DNA from: Stramonita haemastoma
Lineage: Eukaryota; Mollusca; Gastropoda; Neogastropoda; Muricidae
Direction of reading: 5' to 3'
NCBI GenBank assembly: GCA_030674155.1
Contig: CM060342.1
Span: forward strand, 11,921,182-11,985,181
Length of the DNA stretch: 64,000 nt
Position 1 is the stretch's first letter; every line of letters begins with the position of its first letter. Shown piece after piece: positions 37,480-64,000 of the stretch. A program made the translations under genes and the position numbers. The notes under the pieces are model-generated. The model searched no databases. It worked only from the letters and a program-made list of their open reading frames with translations, and had not been told where the DNA came from.

Positions 37480-38090
37480 AGTTCACGGTTTTGGTTGATC
37501 AATGGTCATTATTATTTGCCTTCACTGATCACTTATGATCTACATTTAGTTAGGCCTGCTATTATCTAATCAACTGATGATCAATTATCTGTATTCACTG
37601 ACACTGTCTACATTCAATACTCTATCTAATTGATTTATTATAATTTAAATCTACATTTACATGTCATCAATCTGCGATCACTAATTTTCTACACACACAA
37701 ATTGTTAATTAACAAATTACCTACATTTATTGGTCATGGTCTACACTGACAAACTACAGGAATGATCTTTACATTCATCAGTCATTAATAAACTGCATTC
37801 ACTGTCGCAATGATGACTGATGATTGATGTTATCCACATTCACAAATTAACTAACTTCATTCTTTGATCATTAATCAGCCTAATGACAGTCACTGGTCAT
37901 ACACCAGCCAAACAACTGAGGACTCTGACACCTGGCTCTACGATCACATAGGTTATGGGACACCTTTACCTTACCTTTACCTTTTACATTCAATAATCAT
38001 TAATTATCTACATGTATTCACTAATATTTTATTAAAAAGATCTACATTTGGGGATCACTAGTTGTGGATATTCACTGATTGTCAGTTATC
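37480..38090. repeat. Highly degenerate AT-rich repeat region and SINE fragment
   Basis: The words attcactga, tctacattca and atcattaat recur at irregular 40-60 bp spacing. At 37,915-37,985 a fragment ending gttatgggacacctttacc matches the end of the 55-kb SINE. Confidence 0.5.
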
Positions 38091-39645
38091 TACAATAGCG
38101 GAATAGAAAAACCAATCGCTTTTTATGCGCAGAATCTAGATCAAAGTCAAAGGCATCTTTTCCTCTTAGTTCCTGTGACAGATCTCTGAATCCGGGGCTA
38201 TAGGATTGCGCGACAGTAACACGGTTAGATCTGCTTTTTATTACTTTCTTGCTGTTTGACATGTCAATCTTGAATCGATAAAATCAAGTCATGATCGTCT
38301 GCTTCTTCTTTCAGTGAATCAAATTTAAAGATCTTCAGCGTTCTTTCAAATAATACTTATCTCTCTGTTTTGCCATTCCGCACACTTTATAAATCACGGA
38401 GCCAATACGTGAACACGTCCTTACTTCTCAGTCGGTCTTCAATTTTAACGTCTTTTCACTTTTAAGTGATACCAGATGACCCAAAAATGCCAGACATACC
38501 TAGAAGTACTTTGCAGACATGGTAAAGGGTACATACATCACAGAACCAGCAGATCTGCATATCACTTCTACAGTTTTTGACATCAAGAACTTAAGATACT
38601 GGTGTGTGTGTGATGTATACACTGCACACCACGACACAACCATCACCCACAGTGCTGCTGCAGTCATCTGAAAACCAGCACTGATTTTCATCCTTCATTC
38701 CATGGGCCCGTCTTCCTTCATGTGTTCAAAACGTTCGAACACAGAACTGTCTCCACAAAAAAACTTTCTCTAGATTACAAAATAGTCAACAAAATGTACA
38801 GACATTTATCATTTGCAGTTCATAACTGACTTCATTACCCCAAAAATGTACAGGAATTGTCACGAACACTTTCTATAATACAAAAACCGTCAACAGTACT
38901 TACATTAAAAAGGGTTACACGTCTATACAGACTACATTTTTTGGTGTTAAATACAGTACAAAACCGTCGAAAATAAACCAAAAAAAAATAAAAAAATCAT
39001 ACAACATTATTTTCTACATCTAATTTTCAATTATCAGTTCGTGTTATTGCTAACTCGACCGTTTTTCAGTACAAAATTTTCAAAGAAAATCAAAACAAAA
39101 CCGAGTATTATGTACATATTTTCATGCCAGAAACGTCTCTAACGCAACATTAACAACATAATATGTACATACATACTCACATAGCACATAATAATGATGG
39201 CAAAATTTATGACATACAAAGTTACACCGCAGGCTCTGAAACAAAACCCAACAACAACCCACACACTCTCACTGCCAATATTTTCATTACAACCATTGCC
39301 ATGTGTAAAATTTAAAACAAAAATCTTTTGGATTTTACCAGTACTTGAATCACTTCTATGATGTGCGTTACATATATGTATGCTAAAGGATCACGTAAGT
39401 AACACAGAAGTTTAGGTGTTTGAACATTTTATACACTCCTCATCGTAGTAGCCGATTTTGTTTCTAACAACAACAAAAAAGGATGATGTTGTGTGCAGGT
39501 ATAGTTCATAGGTGCTACTCCCACATAGATAAACTGACCACATCAGAAATAACAAAAAACGATAGCAATGTACAACAATCACGTGCATGTTTTCTTCACA
39601 AGTAGAAACAGAAACACAGAAATAGCGAGTTGACACTCAGGGGCC

Positions 39646-39719
<74 letters not shown>

Positions 39720-40241
39720 CTTCTAATGGCTAACAGAATTAGCGGTCTACAATAGGCGGGTATGATTTTTTTTTTTTTAATCATTGGTCTGCAAATAGGA
39801 TCGCAGTTCTACACATTCGACGAATATGATGTGGCCCAGTCACTAAATTAGCTTTTTCACTGCGAACAGAAAAACACAGAAATAGACGGACATGTGTGGT
39901 TCAGTTTTTGTGGCTTACAAACATACAATGATACAGGCTGCGGAAACATGAGCCAGTCGACAGTTACTTTTTTTTTTTGGACACAAACTCCGAACAGAAA
40001 CGCTTGTCGACGTTCGTGCGCCCGGGGGCGCGCATGCCCACACGCACGCACGCACGCGCGCACGCACACACACGCACACATTAACAGATTCACACATGGT
40101 TTTTACTAATCAACTGCAAAAAAAACACACCAACAACACAGAAACAGATAATAAATACTCCGATAAATGGTTAAAGCCAGCTGAGCGCGCGCACGCACAC
40201 ATACGCCCCACGCACGCACGCAGCACGCACGCGCACACACA

Positions 40242-40282
<41 letters not shown>

Positions 40283-40970
40283 ACAGAGTTTTAAAACTGA
40301 CTTCAATATTTAATACTGACACAACCATTAACAGACACTGATCACATAGGTAGGAGCAGAGAGACTACTCCACGAACAAAAAAACAAAACAACAAAAATC
40401 TTAAAACTGTTGGTCATTAGAAACTGACGTAAGCTACAGATGTCAACTTGAACAACAACCAAACAAAAATATATATATAACCGAAAAGTCAATGTACACG
40501 TTACGAGTGGTTTTTATTTTCTTTTTTTTTTTTTTTTTCTGTGCTTTAATTTTTTTCGTGAATTATTTTAAATATTGTTGGACTACAGACTGCAAACAAA
40601 AACAGTCATCCCAAAGGGATTGGGTTTTTTTTTTTTGAGGGAGTGTTTTTTATTTATTTTGTTTTTTTAAAAAAACCTATTGCACATCGAAACACAGAAA
40701 ATCAGCGTACGCGAACGATTTACACCGATTGCGAGAGAAACAGTCAGTGGACATGTGCGACAGTTATATTTTATTATTTTTATTATTTTATTATTATTAT
40801 ATTATTTTTTTTATTTTTATTTTTTTTTAATGATTTACCGACAGATCATATATCGTTTGTAAACTGACTGCTGTTATTTTTCTTCTCTTCTATTTTTTTA
40901 ATTCTCTAATTTCTTCTTATGTGTCCCGTCGGGTGCACAAGAGAAGGAGCAAAACGCATTCGTGTACACA

Positions 40971-41010
<40 letters not shown>

Positions 41011-41024
41011 CCACACACACACAC

Positions 41025-41083
<59 letters not shown>

Positions 41084-41230
41084 TCGAGTTCAAAGGCTTG
41101 AGCAGCACTGACAACTATTGTCTTTTTAGATGTTTACTGATCCCTTGTCAAAAGTTCATAAAACTGTCCCCACCCCCCCCCCCCCTCTTCCACAGCAGCC
41201 AACAACATTACAATAATTTGTCCACTTAAC
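38091..41230. other. Intergenic or SLC6 3'-UTR-side sequence with CA/TG arrays
   Basis: (TG)n at 39,647-39,718; CA/CG arrays at 40,038-40,080, 40,190-40,283 and 40,964-41,079. AT-rich runs near 40,500-40,900. No gene recognised. Confidence 0.55.
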
Positions 41231-41249
41231 TAGTAACCTTCAATAGTTA

Positions 41250-42020
41250 AAGTAAGTTAACTCTAATTCGGTGATACCGTCCACAACGTAAATTAACTCT
41301 ACTTTGGTGATACCGTCAACAGTTAATGTAAGCTAACCCTTACCCGATGATACTGTCAACAGTTAACGTAAGTTTAACTCAGCCTACTGGGTAACACTGT
41401 CAACAGTCAACCTAAGCTTAACCCTGATTGGATGATACTGTCAACAGTTAACGTAGATTTAACCCTGGCTGGGAAATACTGTCAACAGTTAACCCTGGCT
41501 GGGAAATACTGTCAACAGTTAACGTAAATTTAACCCAGACTAGGTGACACTGTCTACAGTTAACTAAGTAGTTTAACCCTGACAAGGTGGGTCTGTCAAC
41601 AGTTAATGTAAGTTAACTCTTGACTCAATGATACTGTAACAGTTAACATAAGTTTAACTCTTAACCTAACATAAGTTTAACTCTTAACCTAACATAAGTT
41701 TAACTCTTAGCCGACTGGGTAATACTGTCAACAGTAACGTAAGTTTAACCCTGAGTGGGTAATACTGTCAACATTTGACGGAAATTTAACCCAGACTAGG
41801 TGACACTGTCAACAGTTAACGTAAGTTTAACCCTGACTAGGTGAGTCTGTCAACAGTTAACGTAAGTTAACTCGACCCAATGATACTGTCAACAGTTAAC
41901 GTAAGCCTAACCCTGCTTGGATGATACTGTCAACAGTTAACGTAAGTTTAACCCTGACTCAGGGATACTGTCAACAGTTAACGAACCATTATTCAGTGAT
42001 ACTGTCAACAGTTAAAAACG
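41250..42020. repeat. Degenerate minisatellite, unit about 55-60 bp
   Basis: The core atactgtcaacagttaacg followed by taagtttaaccctga recurs about a dozen times with substitutions and small indels. Confidence 0.9.
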
Positions 42021-42605
42021 TAAAACTGATTCCTTAGCAAACTGTCAACTTAATACCCAACATCGTAATAATTATGTCCGCTAAGAATCTCTGTAGCAAA
42101 CAGTCGATACCCCTAACATAACAAAGGGAATAAGGATTGTCCAGTCAATCAATCAATGAAGAGGTCCACTGACTGTGTCTGTGGCAACCAAAGGGTCCAC
42201 ACACAAAATAGCATCTCCATAGCAACAAGTTAACAACACATCACAGATGTCCTAAGCAGCCCGTCAACAGCCCAAAAGTTTACACACTGTTCTCATAACA
42301 CAACGGTATATATATAAAAAACAATCCACATCAACGTAACAAAGACATATATATCCACGGCCTAACTTCCATAACAACGGTCAACAACAACCAACAGGAA
42401 CAGAAGATAATATTATTATTATTATCACCAGTATGACCAAAATACCCGGTAGGTTCCGAATACTCAGGGAAAGGGGGGGTACAAAGAACGAGAGACACAT
42501 GGCTTTCTAGGACTGACAGATTTTTGTGCCGCTACTACCACTACTAACCACGTGACAACAGACATCTTCCATTTCCATGCACCAGTTTTTTAGGAACTAT
42601 ACTGT

Positions 42606-42849
42606 TTTTCTAACAATCCTTTTTTTTTTTTTTTTTTTTTTTTAAGATCAGTATTCACAGAGACATGTTTATTTGCACGCGGTATGAAAGCTTGTGACGA
42701 AGTGATGAAAAGCAATAAATTAACCAGTTTACTGTATGGGTCATGTGTGTGGTCGCATCCATCTCTCCTTTTAACGTATTTCTTCCCCCGTCCACTCTAC
42801 AAAGTTAAAGGGAGAGAGAGAGGAGAGGAGAGGAGAGGAGAGGAGAGAG

Positions 42850-42882
<33 letters not shown>

Positions 42883-42890
42883 GGGGGGGT
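42606..42890 (+). repeat. Poly-T, (GA)n and poly-G tracts
   Basis: T-run at 42,620-42,643; AGGAG/GA units at 42,812-42,871; G-run to 42,889. Confidence 0.9.
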
Positions 42891-43969
42891 TATTAGCCCA
42901 AATTGACAGGAACAGGGGAGAAAATGTTTTTGTAACAGCAGAGTAACATTGCACACACCACAAACCATACAACCATAAACACTATTCAATAATGGTCAAC
43001 GACAGAAATCACCAGCAAATTAAACTAGGCATATTTCAGGGATATCGCCTCACTGTAGTCATTGACAAACTGATTTTTGTTTATTTCTAAACGCACATAT
43101 AACAGCGAATTTGCCTTGAAAAAAACAAGAGGCGTCTATGTCATTACACACAGAGATATTCACAAACTTTTCAAAGTTAACAACTAGAGGTAAGAAAACA
43201 TGTAGAAAAGTACAAATGCAGTTTGTTATTGCTTGATCATCACCCCAAGTGAACATTTCATGCAAACAAAAACTAGATGAAACATAGATGAAAATCAGTG
43301 ATACATTGAAATCGTACCTTTTCAAGAACAAAGTTCTCGACAAAACATTTGCAAGGCATTTCGTTACTAGACTAAAACTCCAGACAAAATGCCAGGCATT
43401 TTTCGAAACAAAGTTGAAATAGAAAACGAACTTGAGGATTGTTAAACAGCTTCACCGAGTCTGTACATGGGGAAAACATATTTCACATTTGAAGCATGGC
43501 CCTATGCTATAGTGACCAATCTCATGGGTTTCTCAATGGCTTACTGGTTAAATGATTGATCCATTGATTCAGTGAGTAAGTGAATGATTCACATGATGAT
43601 TCAACCAATGCTTTATGAATGGATTGATCGAGAATCTCCACTTTGATCTATAATGAAAATGGTTTCCTAGTAGAATTGCAAATATTGTTAGCATCATCAC
43701 TATAATCATTGACATCATAAGCATCATTATTATTGTTGTTACAATTGTGATTTCCGCCATACTCCACAAGAGTAGCAAAACAGATGGAGTTTGGAATGGG
43801 TGAAGGGGGGGGGGGATGTTGTGTAGTATATTGAATGTAAATGAAACACTTCCTTCCCTTCCCAATGGCTTCAGCTTTGCTAAAGGTCTGTTCTTCTGGT
43901 CTTTATAGTGGACGAAATAGTGTTGAGATTTTCCTCACACACGAAAGTTACTGAATATCACAGCATGAT

Positions 43970-44570
43970 CAGCTGTAACAATATCCCTAGACAGTTTAAT
44001 ACAGTGTCCGAGGGTAGTTGAAAGGAGATCTCAGGACAGTTGGATACCACAGTGTTATGTCATTAAAAAGGAATTTTTGAGCAATTTGGAACAAAGTCTA
44101 TGGTACGTGGTAAGGGATTTCTGAACAGTTTGATGCAATGTCTGTGGTTGTTAAAAATGAAACATTTGAACAATTGGAGACATTGTCTGTAAATATTAAG
44201 GGCAGATTCGGGACGATTTGATGCAACGTCTGTTGTCATTGAAAGTGAGCCTTTGGCAGTTTGATACAATGTCAATTATGGTTGAATTGAAAGAGGATTT
44301 CTGACCATTTACGTGGTCTGTAGTCATTGCAAAGGCATTGAATATCAAGGAATTTGAAAATCTCAGTGTGATTTGTTAAAGTCATTGCCTTGGACTACTT
44401 TTTATTTTTTATTATTTTTTTTTTACATCTGTGTTTAGCTGAAAGGATTCTCTTGAACAATTTGATACAACTAGATTCGGTTTAAAGGGTTGTCCTGAAC
44501 AATTTGATACAACTAGTTTTGGTAAAAGGGGTTGCTGTAGACACTTTGATATTTTTGCATGTTAGTAATC
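43970..44570. repeat. Degenerate minisatellite, unit about 60-65 bp
   Basis: The phrase gaacagtttgatgcaatgtc and variants recur about eight times at 43,990-44,350, and a related ttgaacaatttgatacaact pair lies at 44,453-44,515. Confidence 0.7.
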
Positions 44571-46799
44571 AGGAAAACAAGAATTTTGGGATAATAAATT
44601 TAGGATTTGACAGAGCATCATAAGACTGTTAGACAATTTGGTAGCAATGGATGATTACAAAGGCTTTCTATCATACCAGAACTTTCACAAACATTTGGTA
44701 ATTTGCTGTTGTTATAGGTGATCTTGTGCGACTGTCACTGCTGCCACATTTTATACTTATTGCTTTTTTTTTTATCGTAGTTATAGCTTTTATGATGGTT
44801 ATTGCTTTCGGATAATATTTATTGCTTTTTGTTCAACATGAAATTGACTGGTCTCTTTTAACCAAATATCATTTTTGCATTTTTAGTGATATGCAACGAA
44901 TCACATTGCCTGATAGTTTCTCTTGCTATTAACAGAAACATTTGTTGGATTGTTGGTCTGTGTGATGAAAACGATGATGGGGATGGTAATGATGAATGAT
45001 TATGATACAGTGAAAAAAGTTATGACTGAGGTCATGATGTAGCTTTCAGACAACTTCGGCATTCCCCGATCCATTTCTGTTTGCAATGTTCAGAACTTCT
45101 GGCAAAAACAACAACCAGCACTGTTTAGGAGCACAGTTACCTTTTTAGCACTTAAAAAACTAGCAGTCCAAAATATGAGCCAAACGCACTGTTTTCGCCA
45201 TCACAACAATCACAATCTTCTAGTTTCCTTTCCAAATAGCTTTCAATCAATTCTATTGCACACACACACACACACATCGTGGAGATTGCGCAAGAGTAAA
45301 CAACCCAAACTTAACTGACCTAAATCAATTACAGCCCTTGGTTCAAGTGTCCCCAGTTTTCTTCCAAATAGCAAACAACTCAAGTACCTTCTGTTTGTTC
45401 CAAAATACACAAAGGCACATAACTTCAAGCCGATGATTCTTACATTTACTAGATACAGGGGAACAAGTGGAAATGCTTCCTTAAAACAGGACCTAAGCTG
45501 ACCATGCAACCATTGGTTTATCTGTACACAACAACAAAGGTGCACAAAAATATACACAAATTAGCTTGTTCATTAAATCTAATTGTTCAAAAACTACTTT
45601 AGTCTGATATTGAATATAATATACAGATGAAATGACACAAAACCTTTTTTTTCAGCTTTTTTTCTACTGGATACGAAAAACAATTATAGCTTGGAGTCAT
45701 TTCATTAACAGTTAAAAAGCTGTTTTCATACCTCACTTCAGTGCCATTCAAACACATGTATACAACAACTGAATTCTACACAGGACGCATGCATGCTATG
45801 CCGATTGTATCACACTGATGCATTGGCAAGTAAACTGACCGCTTTAAATTTACTATACATATTAAAAAAAAATTAATACAGAAAGAAAAAATACTAGAAG
45901 TGTCTGTTGAGGTGAATATTGTCCACTTAAATCATTACCTGTTCTTCTAATAAAAGACCTATGAAAACATAACTGCATTCGCACCAATATCACTCAGGCA
46001 GATATACTCGGGTAATGTAACATAAAACGGACTTTGGCCCTGAAATATATTGAGGCAATGTTGACACATCTACAGCAGAGGTACTACTAGCACTCGTGCA
46101 CTACTCCATCCAAAAAATCACCAACAAATAACCAGGCATTACCTTACGATTCCAAAGCTTTCTGTCTAACATGTTCAGGGCACACCTTTACCACTTCCAC
46201 AGATCACAATCTACAAACAATGGGGCACTACCAATCACCACATACAAATCATCTGGTCATCACCTACAAATAATCAAAGCACAGATCAATAAGGGCACTG
46301 ATGCATTACTCCAAATGCCCACCATCTACAAACATCTAGGGTACTACCGATCCCCACCAACAAACATGTCACCAGAACACTGTTAAACATCTTGCTTGCA
46401 CACAGATACCCATTGTTAACCTTAGCTAAGAAAATCAGGGCACTAAAGTACCACTCCCAATAGTCATAAGCTAGAAATAACTGGAGTGCTATTGATCATT
46501 GCCCATAGACAACCAAGCACTAAAGTATCACTGTTGATGAAAACTGCCTAGAGATGACCAGAGCATTCAGTGCATCACGCCCAATGATCACACTCCAAAA
46601 CCACCAGCATTGCTTGGTAAAAAAAATAAAAAATCCCAGTTTTCTTTCAGTGTCATCTACTTTGCTGAATACATCAACAAGAACTGCAATTCATCAATGG
46701 TATGAAAATTACAGTGCTACAACATGTTGCTAAACGTATCACAATTATTCTAAACAGTACAAACGCGTGTCACTGTCATTGCACAAAAGTCTTACAAGT
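44571..46799. other. Unassigned sequence, possibly SLC6 3' UTR
   Basis: No coding signal. At 46,080-46,600 the words ctacaaa..atc, gcactac and atcacc recur in a very degenerate repeat of about 50 bp. Confidence 0.45.
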
Positions 46800-47125
46800 T
46801 CACAGTGGAATTCTTTTCGGGTACAACTGCACTTAAAACCCCTTGCAGGTACAATTGCACTAAAAACACCTTTGTGATATAACCGCACACAAAATACCTC
46901 CTGGCTAGAAATGCACTCAGGATACCTTTCAGGAAACTTATAACTGCACTAAAAATATCACTTGGCTATATATACATATATATAGTAACACTAAAAATAC
47001 ATGTCAGGCATATGATTATATCACTAGAAACACCATTTCAGGCATGATTACACTAACGACACTTTTCAGCCATAACTGCACTAAAAACACTTTCCAAACA
47101 TAATCGCACTAAAAAAAAAAAAAAA
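46800..47125. repeat. Degenerate minisatellite, unit about 33-36 bp
   Basis: The phrase ataactgcactaaaaacacc and variants recur about nine times, ending in A16. It lies directly past the SLC6 stop on the transcript side, so it is probably in the 3' UTR. Confidence 0.8.
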
Positions 47126-47253
47126 AGCCTCTCTAAAACATTTGCACAAACCGGAACCTAAAGCCGAGAGCTGTGGGTCGTCTTCGACGTCTTTGCCAAG
47201 AAACGAGCACTCCGGCTAACAAAGATGGGTACTGAAGAGTGACATCCCTTCCT

Positions 47254-64000
<16,747 letters not shown>

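Noticed and set aside
41250..42020. Regularly spaced repeats reminiscent of a CRISPR array
   Set aside because: Units are contiguous and degenerate without unique spacers, and the DNA is clearly eukaryotic; it is a minisatellite.

Overview
This window is animal nuclear DNA. It has spliced genes with GT-AG introns, dense microsatellites, tRNA-derived SINEs, LINE remnants and cut-and-paste transposons. The repeat style and the two protein families suggest a lophotrochozoan, most likely a mollusc and perhaps a gastropod. That placement is inference and was not tested against any database.

Two real protein-coding genes are supported, and they converge. The first (+ strand, about 4.9-29.3 kb) is a FET-family RNA-binding protein, the family of FUS/EWSR1/TAF15 and fly Cabeza. 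Thirteen exons join in phase into 492 residues. In order they give a SYGQ-rich prion-like segment, Gly/Arg/Ser-rich linkers, an RRM, an RGG segment, a RanBP2-type zinc finger split by an intron, a long C-terminal RGG block and a terminal PY-type nuclear localisation signal. Only the start of the protein is missing. A candidate first exon (353-365) fits the phase but is weak. The second gene (- strand, from beyond 64,000 down to 47,254) is the C-terminal half of an SLC6 Na+/Cl--dependent transporter of the monoamine, serotonin-transporter-like group. It runs from the end of TM4 to the stop codon over ten exons. One exon (53,333-53,430) is 2 nt too short to stay in frame.

Layout: 1-4.9 kb is upstream or intron-1 sequence with a complete 1.8-kb transposon bounded by 14-bp terminal inverted repeats. 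The 4.9-29.3 kb FET gene has two large introns (7.5 and 6.0 kb) around tiny exons, a full SINE with target-site duplication (11.27-11.56 kb) and a piggyBac-like TTAA-flanked element (24.6-25.7 kb). The 29.3-47.25 kb stretch between the stop codons holds the FET 3' UTR, an 82-bp minisatellite, retroelement pieces, long TG/CA arrays and several degenerate minisatellites, some probably in the SLC6 3' UTR. I see no other gene there. In 47.25-64 kb the SLC6 exons sit in introns dominated by (CA)n/(UG)n, poly-G, ATC/ACC and purine satellites, a broken LINE and a palindromic CRE-like minisatellite. The TM5 exon is surrounded by tandem half-exon copies.

The genes have separate roles, one nuclear RNA metabolism and the other monoamine reuptake at the plasma membrane. 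Nothing suggests a joint pathway. The most unusual structures are the half-exon arrays of the SLC6 gene, microsatellites pressed against its splice sites, the CRE-palindrome array and the paired micro-exons of the FET gene.
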